Origin: Candidatus Aveggerthella stercoripullorum
GTDB lineage: Bacteria; Actinomycetota; Coriobacteriia; Coriobacteriales; Eggerthellaceae
Length of the DNA stretch: 38,865 bases
NCBI GenBank assembly: GCA_018712955.1
Contig: DVGB01000045.1
Coordinates: 1 to 38,865, forward strand
Direction of reading: 5' to 3'
The notes below the pieces were generated by a model that worked only from the letters and a program-made list of their open reading frames with translations, was not told the DNA's origin and made no database searches. Every line of letters begins with the position of its first letter. Within the stretch, counting starts at the first letter, position 1. Position numbers and translations under genes: made by a program. Below are positions 15,657 to 24,437 of this stretch, one piece after another.

Positions 15657-16514
15657 CTACGCGCGGAGGGTCACGCCTTCAGGAAGCTCGATGGTGCGGA
15701 AGTCCTCTTCGTCCTCGTCTTCAGCGTCGACGGAAGCAGGTTCGGGGGCTTTCTCTTCTTGCGGTGCACCGAATGCGGCATCGAACGCTGCAAAGTGCGC
15801 GCGCGGCACGGCGAACACGATGTTCCCGATGGCGCCCGGGTGCGCTTCGATCCAAGACTGTACGAAAGCGACGACCTGCTCGTCCTCGGCGGCATCGCGA
15901 CCGCAACCGAAGGCGCCCACGATCAACGTCTCGGCCTCATGGACGGCTGCGATGCGCAGGATGGCATCGAGGCGCCTTTCGAGGCAAAGAACGCATTCGC
16001 GCTCGGAGCGGTGGTTTTCCAGAGCGCGTTGGCGGTTCGGTTCGGGGATGGCGAGCACGTCTGCTCGTTTGACGGTTCCTTCGCGAACGAAGACGACGTC
16101 CTCCAGGTACAGCGCGCGATCGGTGAACAGCTGACCGCACTGGTAACCCCGGTTGGCGTCGTGATAGTCGCGCTTTAGGCCGCGCAGGATGGGGTACAGG
16201 TTGCTGTCGGCGCAGAGGATCTGCTCTGGGCCGAACGCGCCGTCTTCGTACGCACCGCCCGGCCGCGTGAACGACGTGGGGTCCACCACAAGGGTCTTGC
16301 CCTGTGCACGGTGGACTGCTGCTGGCGCAAACTGCGTGGTGACAAGGGTCTTCGTCGTCTCGAACGCGGGTTCGGACAGTTCGAGCGCGCGGCCCTCGCC
16401 GTCTTCGTAGATGATGGCACTGTCGATAGTTGCCTGAGTTTCGGCGGCGAATGCTCCGTTCATGAGCGCAAGATGCTTGGCGGCTTCGTCGCGTCGTTCG
16501 TCCCTGGTCGGCAT
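15657..16514 (-). CDS. TIGR02452/DUF2263 protein, bacterial PARG-like macrodomain
   Basis: A 285-residue soluble protein. TSFTRPGGAYEDGAFGPEQ matches the GG-x(6-8)-(Q/P)E-type signature of bacterial poly(ADP-ribose) glycohydrolase-like proteins, and LIVGAFGCGRDAAEDEQVV is the macrodomain ligand-loop segment. The N-terminal helical region (RDERRDEAAKHLALMNGAF) is typical of this group. The tail is acidic (ASVDAEDEDEEDF) and could be a protein contact. Expected role: removing ADP-ribose from targets. Start ATG 16512-16514 has AAGGAGG 6 bases upstream. The glutamate of the catalytic QE(E/Q) appears as PEQ, so activity should be checked. It is divergent from the his operon. Confidence 0.8.
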   Translation of the reverse strand: MPTRDERRDEAAKHLALMNGAFAAETQATIDSAIIYEDGEGRALELSEPAFETTKTLVTTQFAPAAVHRAQGKTLVVDPTSFTRPGGAYEDGAFGPEQILCADSNLYPILRGLKRDYHDANRGYQCGQLFTDRALYLEDVVFVREGTVKRADVLAIPEPNRQRALENHRSERECVLCLERRLDAILRIAAVHEAETLIVGAFGCGRDAAEDEQVVAFVQSWIEAHPGAIGNIVFAVPRAHFAAFDAAFGAPQEEKAPEPASVDAEDEDEEDFRTIELPEGVTLRA

Positions 16515-16647
16515 GGTATTCCTCCTTCGAACGATAGTCCCGCCGGTGTTTTGGGTTCCCTTTCGATTGTAGAAGAATAAAGAGGCGGCAGTAAGAGAGC
16601 GTTCGGTTCTCGTCGGCCGACAGCGGAAACCTAACAAAGAACTAACA

Positions 16648-16675
16648 TTGCTTTATTACTCTACTGTGATAAAGT
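16648..16675 (+). promoter_or_regulatory. his operon promoter
   Basis: TTGCTT (16648-16653) and TAAAGT (16670-16675) are separated by 16 bases, and TGA directly precedes the -10 as an extended element. Predicted start is close to 16681-16682, leaving a leader of about 250 bases before hisZG. The -10 block TGATAAAGT is nearly identical to the one before the Tyr leader peptide. Confidence 0.55.
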
Positions 16676-16680
16676 AACGC

Positions 16681-16930
16681 ATGCAGCAAACCGCAGAGCA
16701 TGCGCAACAAGCACAGTGCGCATGCGATAACCCGAGGGTACGGGCGACAAACGCAAGGCGACGTGAAGTGTGAGGCGAGGTGCCGAGCGGCGCTCGACCG
16801 AAAGCCGAGCGCCCGCACGCGGCCGAAGTGTTGCGTAACCCCGGCGTAGCACGCCGGTGCTATCGTCGACGTCACCGCCCTACGAAGCAGAAGCGTGCAG
16901 ACGAACGAGAGCAAGCGGAAGGAGAACGAC
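16681..16930 (+). promoter_or_regulatory. long his operon leader region
   Basis: About 250 untranslated bases between the predicted start and the hisZG GTG. CCGGCG and CGCCGG near 16840 can form a hairpin. I found no T-box sequence. An ATG at 16681 opens a 30-codon frame with only one His codon, so it does not look like a classical His attenuator. How, or whether, this leader regulates is not visible. Confidence 0.35.
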
Positions 16931-18613
16931 GTGATCGGAGCGACCCCGAAAGGATTTCGCGACGTGCTGCCCGAAGAGGCGGCAGAGCGGGAGCGCATCA
17001 TCCAGCAGATTAAGGGGTATTTCTCGGAGCGCGGCTATCAGCCGGTCGAAACCCCGCTGTTCGAAAGTCACGAACTGTTCAGCCGCGGCGCCCATTTGGC
17101 CGAAACGCCCTTCCAGCTTTTTGACCATGACGGCCAGCAGCTCGTTTTGCGCCCCGATCTCACCATGTCGGTTGCGCGCATGGTCGCGACGCGCTTCCGG
17201 CGTGAAGACGGCCCGTTCCGCCTGCGCTATGCCGCCCCGGTCGTGCGCGATCAGGTCAGCATCGGCGACCCGCGGCAGTTCACGCAGCTGGGCATCGAGC
17301 TTATCGGCGACGCGGCGTCGACCGCTGATGCGGAGGTGGTGACCGCTCTCGCCGGGCTATTGGACGAGCTCGGCATCAAGCCGTGGCGCATTGTCTGCGG
17401 CGACGTGCGCATTCTGCAAACGGTACTGGATGCGTGCGCGCCCGATGAGGCTTTCAAAAAGGACGTCCGTGCGTTCATTAATGACTCCGATCTGGTCTGC
17501 CTTGACGAATACGTAGAGGAAGCGCGCGCTCGCGGTGCAATCTCTGACGGGTTCGCGCACGTGATTTCCGCGCTGCCGCGCACGTTCGGCGGCCTGGATG
17601 CGCTCGACGCGGTGGACGACCTCATGATTTCCGTCGGCCTGCCGTGCGACGTGACAGCGCCGCTGCGCACGCTGTACGCTGCCGCGCGCAAAGCGGGCTT
17701 CGACGACCACCTGGTCTGCGACCTTACCATCATGGCGGCGTTCGACTATTACACCGGCGTCGTGTTCAAGGGCTATTGCGCCGATGTGGCCGACTCCCTT
17801 GCCGCGGGCGGCCGCTACGACTCCATCTTCGAACGGCTCGGATTCGATCCGATGCCTGCGGCTGGCCTGGCCATTTCGCTTGAGCGCCTGGAACGTGCCC
17901 TGTCCATCGTGGACTTCGGCGTGGCGGCAAAATCGTGGGCGCCGGACGAACGGCGTCCTTTGCGCATTGCCGTGCCGAAGGGTTCGCTCTTCGCGGATTC
18001 GGTCGCAGCGTTGGAGGCCGTTGGCCTGGACGTGTCCGAGCTGCGCGAGCCGGGGCGGCGCCTTGTCGTTCCCACGGCGGACGGCAGCGTGGAGTACGTT
18101 ATCGTGCGGCCTACAGACGCGCCTGCCTTCGTTGCGCGCGGCGGTGCCGATTGCGGCATGTGCGGTCGCGACTCGCTCATCGAGGCGTCGCTCAATGTCA
18201 TTCAGCTCGTCGACCTGCGCTACGGTGCGTGCCGTTTCGTGGTCGCCGAGCCGGAGGAAGCTGCGGGCAAGGCGGAGCGCGCGCACGCATGGCGCGGTAG
18301 CATTCGCGTTTCGACCAAATACCCGCGCATCACGCGCGACTACTACGAACGGAAAGGCCAGCAAGTGGACATCATCCCCCTGCACGGTAATATCGAGCTG
18401 GGACCCATTGTCGGGATGTCCGACCGCATCGTGGACATCACGGCCACGGGCACTACCTTGCGGGAGAACAACCTGGTGGTTGTGGACGAAGTGCTGCGCT
18501 GCAGCGCTCGCTTCTTCGCGAGTCCGGCCGCCTTGCGCAACGACGATCGCGTGCGTGCGCTTTCCGCGCAATTGGCCGCATGGGCGCAAGAGCGGGAAGC
18601 GGCAGGCGCGTAG
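16931..18613 (+). CDS. hisG: HisZ-HisG fusion: ATP phosphoribosyltransferase regulatory and catalytic subunits in one chain
   Basis: First step of histidine synthesis: ATP + PRPP to phosphoribosyl-ATP. Residues 1 to about 335 are HisZ, a class II synthetase-like regulator (ATPKGFRDVLPEEA at the start, RPDLTMSVARMVATRF, YYTGVVFKGYC, LAAGGRYDSIF). From about residue 343 follows short-form HisG (LRIAVPKGSLFADSV, GADCGMCGRDSLIE, IRVSTKYPRITRDYY, and DITATGTTLRENNL, the PRPP loop) of about 215 residues, lacking the C-terminal regulatory domain as in HisZ-dependent enzymes. Most bacteria encode these as two genes; no stop or frameshift separates them here. The GTG at 16931 is set by AAGGAG (16919-16924) 6 bases upstream; the upstream GTG at 16895 has none. 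Confidence 0.93.
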   Translation: MIGATPKGFRDVLPEEAAERERIIQQIKGYFSERGYQPVETPLFESHELFSRGAHLAETPFQLFDHDGQQLVLRPDLTMSVARMVATRFRREDGPFRLRYAAPVVRDQVSIGDPRQFTQLGIELIGDAASTADAEVVTALAGLLDELGIKPWRIVCGDVRILQTVLDACAPDEAFKKDVRAFINDSDLVCLDEYVEEARARGAISDGFAHVISALPRTFGGLDALDAVDDLMISVGLPCDVTAPLRTLYAAARKAGFDDHLVCDLTIMAAFDYYTGVVFKGYCADVADSLAAGGRYDSIFERLGFDPMPAAGLAISLERLERALSIVDFGVAAKSWAPDERRPLRIAVPKGSLFADSVAALEAVGLDVSELREPGRRLVVPTADGSVEYVIVRPTDAPAFVARGGADCGMCGRDSLIEASLNVIQLVDLRYGACRFVVAEPEEAAGKAERAHAWRGSIRVSTKYPRITRDYYERKGQQVDIIPLHGNIELGPIVGMSDRIVDITATGTTLRENNLVVVDEVLRCSARFFASPAALRNDDRVRALSAQLAAWAQEREAAGA

Positions 18614-18704
18614 CTGCCGGGTGACCGGTATGTGCGTTGTGCACGGCAAGCAGCGTTCGAAGCCTCGCAATCGAAGGCGAAGCGTGAAAAGAGAAACAAC
18701 GCTT

Positions 18705-18732
18705 TGAGAAAAGCGGCTGGACCCTTTTCTCA
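18705..18732 (+). promoter_or_regulatory. intercistronic hairpin between hisZG and hisD
   Basis: Nine bases, TGAGAAAAG (18705-18713), pair with 18724-18732. The stem masks an in-frame ATG at 18732 and ends before the hisD ribosome site. No T tract follows, so processing or translational control is likelier than termination. Confidence 0.4.
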
Positions 18733-18761
18733 TGAGCGACAAACATGAAAGGAACGAACGA

Positions 18762-20141
18762 ATGAAGTATGTGGAGTTGGCCGAAGGCGAGGTGCTGCGG
18801 GAAGAGCAGCTGACGCGTCAGGGCGTGCTGCCGGCGAACATCATGCAGAGCGCGGCGGAGATTGTTGCGCGCGTGCGCGAAGAAGGCGACGCAGTGCTGC
18901 GCGAGCTGTCAGTGAAGTTTGACGGCGTCGAAGTGGATTGCTTCCGTGTGCCGCAGGAGGAGCTGGACGCAGCGCTTGACCGCGTGGACGAGCGTTTCGT
19001 TGCTTCCATTGAACAGGCTGCCCGCCAGATTCGCGATTTTCATGCGCGCGAATTGCAGCAGTCCTGGTTTACCATGCGTGCTGACGGCACGATGCTCGGC
19101 GTGAAGGTCACGCCCATGGAGTCTGCGGGCATCTACGTACCGGGCGGTCGCGCGCAGTATCCCTCCACGGTGCTCATGAATGTCATTCCGGCGAAGGTTG
19201 CGGGTGTGGAGCGTGTGGTCATGGTCACGCCTCCGCAGAAGGAAGGCGGCCTTTCGCCCTACACGCTGGCGGCAGCGAAGTTGGGCGGCGTGGACGAGGT
19301 CTATACCGTCGGCGGCGCACAGGCTATCGCGGCGCTTGCGTACGGCACGGAGTCCATCCCGAAGGTCTCGGTGGTGACCGGTCCGGGCAATGCTTTCGTT
19401 GCAGCAGCGAAACGCCTGGTCAGTGGTGATGTTGCTATTGATATGGTGGCTGGGCCTTCGGAAGTCTGCGTGCTGGCTGATGCGACGGCCGATCCGATGA
19501 TCGTGGCGGCCGATCTGATGGCTCAGGCAGAGCATGACCCCCTGGCCACGAGCTACCTGGTGACCTGCGATGCGGATTTCGCCCGCGAGGTGGAGCGCTA
19601 CGCTGACGAGCTCATGGCGCAGAGCCCGCGCGAAGAGATTACGCGGGCGTCCTTCGACAATCTGGGCGTCATCGTGGTCGCGCGCACGATGGACCAGGCT
19701 GTTTCCGCCGTGAACGTCATTGCGCCGGAGCATTTGGAGCTGCACTGCAAGGACGCGATGGGGCTGCTGGGCGGCATCAAAAACGCGGGGGCTATTTTTG
19801 TAGGCGCCTGGAGCTCCGAGCCTTTGGGCGATTACGTTGCCGGTCCGAACCACACGCTGCCGACGGGCGGAACTGCCCTGTATTCCAGCCCGCTGTCCGT
19901 AGACGATTTCGTGAAGAAGTCTTCTGTGGTCTGCTACACGCCGCAGGGTCTGCTGGCCGACGCCGACGCTGCACAGACCATGGCGCAGGCAGAGGGCCTG
20001 TGGGCGCACGCGCTGTCCGTGGGACTGCGCCGTCGGCTGGCAGAGCGCGGTGCGGAAGTGTTCGGCGACGACCGTCCGGCGGCAGCGGAGGCGGGCGCCA
20101 TCGCCTGGCCTGTCGAGCTTGCCGAGCCGAAGGAGGCATAA
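18762..20141 (+). CDS. hisD: histidinol dehydrogenase
   Basis: Zinc- and NAD-dependent four-electron oxidation of histidinol to histidine, the last two steps. The 459 residues include SAGIYVPGGRAQYPSTVLMN, VTGPGNAFVAAAKRLV, AGPSEVCVLAD, QAEHDPLAT, the catalytic APEHLELHC and the metal-associated GPNHTLPTGG. The ATG at 18762 is used because AAAGGA lies 8 bases upstream; the in-frame ATG at 18732 lies within the preceding hairpin and has no ribosome site. hisC begins 3 bases after the stop, so the two are translationally coupled. Confidence 0.96.
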   Translation: MKYVELAEGEVLREEQLTRQGVLPANIMQSAAEIVARVREEGDAVLRELSVKFDGVEVDCFRVPQEELDAALDRVDERFVASIEQAARQIRDFHARELQQSWFTMRADGTMLGVKVTPMESAGIYVPGGRAQYPSTVLMNVIPAKVAGVERVVMVTPPQKEGGLSPYTLAAAKLGGVDEVYTVGGAQAIAALAYGTESIPKVSVVTGPGNAFVAAAKRLVSGDVAIDMVAGPSEVCVLADATADPMIVAADLMAQAEHDPLATSYLVTCDADFAREVERYADELMAQSPREEITRASFDNLGVIVVARTMDQAVSAVNVIAPEHLELHCKDAMGLLGGIKNAGAIFVGAWSSEPLGDYVAGPNHTLPTGGTALYSSPLSVDDFVKKSSVVCYTPQGLLADADAAQTMAQAEGLWAHALSVGLRRRLAERGAEVFGDDRPAAAEAGAIAWPVELAEPKEA

Positions 20142-20144
20142 GGC

Positions 20145-21257
20145 ATGGCAGAGCTTTCCGAGCGTATGCGCGCGTTGGTCCAGCCGCATTTAGCAGGCAT
20201 TGAGCCGTACGATCCCAACTTCACGCCAACGGACATCAATCTTTCTGCGAACGAGAATACCTGTCCGTTGCCCGAAGGCGTGCGCGCGGCAGTGGACGCC
20301 GCTTTGGCCGCTACGCCGCTCAACCGTTATCCGGATCCGCTGTCGAACGATCTTCGCGACGAGCTGGCCGCATGGCATGGAGTGCCGCGCGAGACCATCT
20401 GCGTGGGCAATGGCGGCGACGAACTGCTGTACAACTTCCTGCTTGCGTTCGGTGGTCCAGGTCGTACGCTTCTGACCTGTCCTCCGGATTTCAGCGAATA
20501 CGCGTTCTTCGCCTCGCTGGCGCAGACGGAGGTCGAACGCGTGTGGCGCGACGAGCGCACCTATGGCCTGAAGCGCGACGAGCTGGTTGCCGCCGCTGCC
20601 CATGCTGACCTGGTGATTCTCACATCGCCCAACAACCCGACGGGCGATGTGGTGCCGCTGGACCTCGCGCGGGAGGTGTGCGCTGCATGCCCGGGCCTTG
20701 TGGTGATCGACGAGGCGTATGGCGAATTCGCTGACGAGGGCACGTCTGCTGCCGTGCTGTTGGAGGAGTGCGACAACCTGATCGTGCTGCACACGCTCTC
20801 CAAAGCATTCGGCGCGGCGGGCATTCGCTGCGGCTACGTCATGGCGGCGCCTGATGTGATCGACGTGTTCGCTGCCATCCGCCAGATTTATTCGGTGAAC
20901 GTGCTGACGCAGTCTGCCGCTTTGGCGGCAGTGCGGGCGCGCGATGCCTTTGCGCCGGTCATTGCACAGATTCGCTCTGAACGCGAGCGTTTGTTCGCGG
21001 CGTTGTCTCAGCTTGTGCAGGCCACCGCTCCGGAAGGAGCGGTCTGGGAAAGCCAGGGCAATTTCCTGCTCGTGCGCGTTCCGCATGCAAGCGAGGTGCG
21101 CCAGCGTTTGCGCGATGACTTCTCCATCCTGGTACGTGACTTCTCGTACGCTCCGGGGTTGGCAGACTGCTTGCGCATCACGGTGGGCACGCCCGAAGAG
21201 AACGACCGTTTGCTCGAAGCGTTCCAAGCGCTTCTCAACAAGACACTGTCTGCGTAG
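20145..21257 (+). CDS. hisC: histidinol-phosphate aminotransferase
   Basis: PLP-dependent transfer of an amino group from glutamate to imidazole acetol phosphate. The 370 residues show the fold type I pattern: LSANENTCPLPEG, GNGGDELLYN, TSPNNPTGDVV, VIDEAYGEF, TLSKAFGAAGIRCGY with the Schiff-base lysine, and RITVGTPEEN. AAGGAGG lies within the last codons of hisD, and the ATG is 3 bases after its stop. A hairpin sits in the 77-base gap to hisB. Confidence 0.96.
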   Translation: MAELSERMRALVQPHLAGIEPYDPNFTPTDINLSANENTCPLPEGVRAAVDAALAATPLNRYPDPLSNDLRDELAAWHGVPRETICVGNGGDELLYNFLLAFGGPGRTLLTCPPDFSEYAFFASLAQTEVERVWRDERTYGLKRDELVAAAAHADLVILTSPNNPTGDVVPLDLAREVCAACPGLVVIDEAYGEFADEGTSAAVLLEECDNLIVLHTLSKAFGAAGIRCGYVMAAPDVIDVFAAIRQIYSVNVLTQSAALAAVRARDAFAPVIAQIRSERERLFAALSQLVQATAPEGAVWESQGNFLLVRVPHASEVRQRLRDDFSILVRDFSYAPGLADCLRITVGTPEENDRLLEAFQALLNKTLSA

Positions 21258-21283
21258 TCGGCGATAATGAAGCCAGACGGATT

Positions 21284-21305
21284 TGCCCGCTCCGATGAGC
21301 GGGCA
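21284..21305 (+). promoter_or_regulatory. hairpin in the hisC-hisB gap
   Basis: Nine exact pairs (21284-21292 with 21297-21305) around a CGAT loop. No T tract. It may separate upstream and downstream his messages by processing; it is unlikely to be a strong terminator because the operon continues. Confidence 0.4.
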
Positions 21306-21334
21306 GAGCGCATTTCGGATAAAGAGGGGCTGAC

Positions 21335-21937
21335 ATGACGGAGAGAATTGTGGAGCGCCGCGCTGAGGCGACGCGCGACACCAAGGAAACCCAGATTACC
21401 GTGGTCATGGACCTGGATGGTGCGGGCACGGCGCACATCGATACGCCGGTGCCGTTCTTCAACCACATGCTGGATGCGTTCACGCGGCATTCTTTGCTGG
21501 ATATGCGCGTGGAGGCGGAAGGCGACGTGGACGTGGACGACCACCACACGGTGGAAGATATCGGCATTGTCATGGGCTCGGTCTTGCGCGAGGCGCTTGG
21601 CACGAAGGCGGGCATTGGACGCTTTGGCCAGGCGCTGGTTCCTATGGACGAGGCGCTCGTGTTGTGCGCGCTGGACATCTCCGGTCGTGGTCAGGCCTTT
21701 TTCGAAGTGCCATTCCAGACGCAGACCATTGGCGGGTTTGACACGCAGCTGGTAAAAGAGTTCTTCCTGGCGTTTGCGCGCGCGGCGGGCATCACGCTGC
21801 ACCTGCGCCTGGTTGTGGGGGAGAATTCGCACCATGTTGCGGAGGCGTGCTTCAAGGCGTGCGGGCGCGCACTGCGCCAGGCGGTCGAGCTCGATTCGCG
21901 CGTCACGGGCATTCCGTCCACGAAAGGCAGTTTGTAA
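21335..21937 (+). CDS. hisB: imidazoleglycerol-phosphate dehydratase
   Basis: Manganese-dependent dehydration of imidazoleglycerol phosphate. The 200 residues correspond to the monofunctional enzyme, without the N-terminal phosphatase of E. coli HisB; a separate phosphatase is encoded at 25410. Metal-binding motifs DDHHTVEDIGI and NSHHVAEACFKA are intact, as are VPFFNHMLDAF and the RHSLLDM segment. The stop codon TAA overlaps the hisH ATG by one base. Confidence 0.96.
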   Translation: MTERIVERRAEATRDTKETQITVVMDLDGAGTAHIDTPVPFFNHMLDAFTRHSLLDMRVEAEGDVDVDDHHTVEDIGIVMGSVLREALGTKAGIGRFGQALVPMDEALVLCALDISGRGQAFFEVPFQTQTIGGFDTQLVKEFFLAFARAAGITLHLRLVVGENSHHVAEACFKACGRALRQAVELDSRVTGIPSTKGSL

Positions 21938-22596
21938 TGGCACCTGATATCGTGGTGATCGACTACCACAAAGGCAATATCGCGAGCGTCGTGCGCGGGT
22001 TGACCGCCGCAGGCGGTCGAGCGCGCATTTCCGACGATCCCGCTGAGATTGGGCGCGCCGACGCGCTCGTCCTGCCTGGCGTTGGCAGCTTCGGTGACGC
22101 TATGGCATATCTGAATGAAAGCGGGCAGGCAACGGCCATCAAGCGCGCTATCGAGGCGGGCACGCCGTTTTTGGGCATCTGCCTGGGCCTGCAGCTCCTT
22201 TTCGACTGGGGTACCGAAGGCCATGAAGACGAGCTGGACGAAAACGGCCGTGTTGCGGGATTGGGCGTGCTGCGCGGGCATTGCGACCTGCTGCCGCAGG
22301 TGGGTCTCAAGATTCCGCACGTAGGCTGGGACCAGGTGCATCTGACGGGCGCGGGTCGCGAAAATCCGTTGACGCGCGGCGTGATCGAAGGGTCCAACTT
22401 CTACTTCACGCATTCGTACGTTGTCTACGATGCGCGCGAAGAAGATGTGCTGGGCACGACCGATTATGCATGCGTGTTCCTGTCCGTGGTCGGGCGCGAA
22501 AACGTGTTCGCAGCGCAGTTCCATCCGGAAAAATCGTCCGAAAAGGGCGGTCGCCTTATGGACGCGTTCGTTCGCATCGTAGAGGAAAGGGCGTAG
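21937..22596 (+). CDS. hisH: imidazole glycerol phosphate synthase, glutaminase subunit
   Basis: Hydrolyses glutamine and channels ammonia to HisF. The 219 residues are a class I glutamine amidotransferase: GVGSFGDAM (oxyanion region), nucleophile Cys in LGICLGLQLLF, and the His-Glu pair in AQFHPEKSS. The ATG overlaps the hisB stop as TAATG, indicating coupling. The same frame is open further upstream, inside hisB, but a start there would overlap hisB by 90 bases and add residues the family does not have. Confidence 0.96.
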   Translation: MAPDIVVIDYHKGNIASVVRGLTAAGGRARISDDPAEIGRADALVLPGVGSFGDAMAYLNESGQATAIKRAIEAGTPFLGICLGLQLLFDWGTEGHEDELDENGRVAGLGVLRGHCDLLPQVGLKIPHVGWDQVHLTGAGRENPLTRGVIEGSNFYFTHSYVVYDAREEDVLGTTDYACVFLSVVGRENVFAAQFHPEKSSEKGGRLMDAFVRIVEERA

Positions 22597-22599
22597 GCA

Positions 22600-23397
22600 A
22601 TGAGCGATATGCAGGGCACGAACAATGTGCAAGCTGTGGGCGTCGGCGCTCCTGCGACGGCGGGCACGGGTATGCGCCTGTTTCCGGCAGTGGACATTCT
22701 GGATCGGCAAGTCGTGCGCTTGCTGCAAGGCGACTACGATAAGACTACCGTGTATGGCGACGACCCTGCAGCCATGATCGAGCCGTTCAAGGCGGCGGGA
22801 GCGTCATGGGTCCATGTGGTGGACCTCAACGGTGCGCGCGGCGAAACTGGTGTAAACGACGAGGTCATTAAGCGTTTGTGTGCTGTAGGCGGCATTGGCG
22901 TGGAGGTCGGCGGCGGTGTTCGTTCGCTCGAGCGCATCGAGGAGTTGGCAGACCTCGGCGTGCGCCGTATCGTGCTTGGCACAAAGCTGGCGCGCGACCA
23001 TGCTTTCGCGCAGCAGGCGGCGGAGCGCTTTGGTGACTTGCTCGTGGCGGGCATCGACGCGCGCGAAGGCCGTGTGGCGGTGCAGGGCTGGCAGGAAGAC
23101 GGCGGCATGGACGCGCTCGATTTGGTTGCGCGCTTGAAAGACTGGGGTTACCGGCATCTGGTGTACACGGACATCGCGCGCGACGGCATGCAGACGGGTA
23201 TCGACCCTGATTTGTATGCGCGCGTGGCACAAGCGGCGGGTTTTCCTGTCGTGGTTTCGGGCGGCGTGAGCTCTCTGGACGATTTGCGCGCGGCGTGCGC
23301 GCTGGGGCCCGAGGTCATCGAGGGCATCATCACGGGACGGGCGCTTTACGAAGGGTCGTTCTCTCTGGAAGATGCGCTTGCGGTCGTGGAAGGATAG
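22600..23397 (+). CDS. hisA: phosphoribosylformimino-5-aminoimidazole carboxamide ribotide isomerase
   Basis: Amadori rearrangement of ProFAR to PRFAR on a (beta/alpha)8 barrel. Of 265 residues the canonical protein starts at MRLFPAVDILDRQVVRLLQG (from 22672), with the first catalytic Asp in AVDI; YTDIARDGM carries the second Asp and GGVSSLDDLRA the phosphate site. The first 24 residues (SDMQGTNNVQAVGVGAP...) are an unusual Gly/Ala-rich extension. The ATG at 22600 is 3 bases after the hisH stop and has GGAAAGG upstream; the ATG at 22672 has only a weak ribosome site. Confidence 0.94.
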   Translation: MSDMQGTNNVQAVGVGAPATAGTGMRLFPAVDILDRQVVRLLQGDYDKTTVYGDDPAAMIEPFKAAGASWVHVVDLNGARGETGVNDEVIKRLCAVGGIGVEVGGGVRSLERIEELADLGVRRIVLGTKLARDHAFAQQAAERFGDLLVAGIDAREGRVAVQGWQEDGGMDALDLVARLKDWGYRHLVYTDIARDGMQTGIDPDLYARVAQAAGFPVVVSGGVSSLDDLRAACALGPEVIEGIITGRALYEGSFSLEDALAVVEG

Positions 23398-23403
23398 ATA
23401 GGC

Positions 23404-24168
23404 ATGCTCACCAAACGAGTGATTCCCTGCATGGACGTGAACAACGGCCGTGTCGTGAAGGGTGTGAACTTCGTCGATCTGCGCGATGCAGGCGACCCGG
23501 TCGAAATGGCGGAATTCTACGACGGCCAAGGTGCTGACGAGGTCATCTTCCTGGACATCACGGCCACGTCGGACGACCGCGCTACGACGGTAGAGCTGGC
23601 AAGTCGCGCAGCCAACGAGCTGGCTATTCCCTATACGGTCGGCGGCGGTTTCCGCGATGTGGCGGGCATGCGACGCATGGTTGCTGCCGGGGCAGACAAG
23701 GTTTCCGTGAATTCGGCCGCCGTAAAGGACCCCGAGCTCATCACGCGTGCGGCGCTCGCGTTTGGCAGCCAGGCGGTCATTTGCGCAATCGACGCAAAGC
23801 GCGTGGGCTACAACAAGTGGGAAGTCTATGTAGCGGGCGGTCGAAAGGCAACCGGCATTGACGCGGTTGAATGGGCGCAAGAGGCGGCGCGTCGCGGTGC
23901 AGGGGAGATCTTGCTGACCTCTATGGACTGTGACGGCTGCCAGGACGGCTTCGACATTCCGCTCACGCGCACGGTGGCGCGTGCAGTTCCCATTCCGGTC
24001 ATTGCGTCAGGCGGTGCGGGCACGCTCGATCATTTTGCCGAAGGCATCATCGACGGCGAAGCAGACGCGGTCTTGGCTGCGAGCGTGTTCCATTTCGGCA
24101 CCTTCACCGTGCGCGAGGTCAAAGAGCATATGGCCAAGGCGGGCATTCCGGTGCGGCTGGATTTTTAA
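23404..24168 (+). CDS. hisF: imidazole glycerol phosphate synthase, cyclase subunit
   Basis: Uses ammonia from HisH to cyclise PRFAR into imidazoleglycerol phosphate and AICAR. The 254 residues form the paralogous barrel: [20 protein letters not shown] with the first catalytic Asp, [30 protein letters not shown] with the second Asp, and [12 protein letters not shown]. It starts 6 bases after hisA. A repeat element follows the stop, before hisI. Confidence 0.97.
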   Translation: MLTKRVIPCMDVNNGRVVKGVNFVDLRDAGDPVEMAEFYDGQGADEVIFLDITATSDDRATTVELASRAANELAIPYTVGGGFRDVAGMRRMVAAGADKVSVNSAAVKDPELITRAALAFGSQAVICAIDAKRVGYNKWEVYVAGGRKATGIDAVEWAQEAARRGAGEILLTSMDCDGCQDGFDIPLTRTVARAVPIPVIASGGAGTLDHFAEGIIDGEADAVLAASVFHFGTFTVREVKEHMAKAGIPVRLDF

Positions 24169-24197
24169 AGCGCCGATTTGCAACAAAACGGCGAGAA

Positions 24198-24374
24198 AGT
24201 GGAAAGAATTCCGAGTAGTGAACACCGCTGGAGTGTTCGATAGCGCACACGTACCAAGAAAAGCCTTTGATTCTGAACAAATGCTGCTTTGAAAAGAATG
24301 AACGCAGCTATTCGAGGGAGCGGAACTCGGTTTGTCCGTTCCATAGGGTTCACTACTCGGATTATTTGCCATTT
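24198..24374. repeat. 177-base degenerate inverted repeat element, copy 2, between hisF and hisI
   Basis: Left arm GGAAAGAATTCCGAGTA (24201-24217) matches the left arm of the 13255-13396 element at 16 of 17 bases. The right arm (24348-24374) is inverted to it: 13 exact bases (24348-24360) next to the interior, then about six of ten. The interior contains a smaller hairpin, GAACAC (24220-24225) with GTGTTC (24233-24238). No reading frame. It sits in the only large gap (269 bases) of the operon. Confidence 0.75.
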
Positions 24375-24437
24375 ACTGGTCAACTGACTGCAAATGGGCG
24401 GTCATTGCAGCGAGGATGAAAAGAAAGGCGACGACGC

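Noticed and set aside
16681-16773. Possible His leader peptide at the his operon start
   Set aside because: The 30-codon frame has one His codon and no run of them, so it does not support His attenuation.
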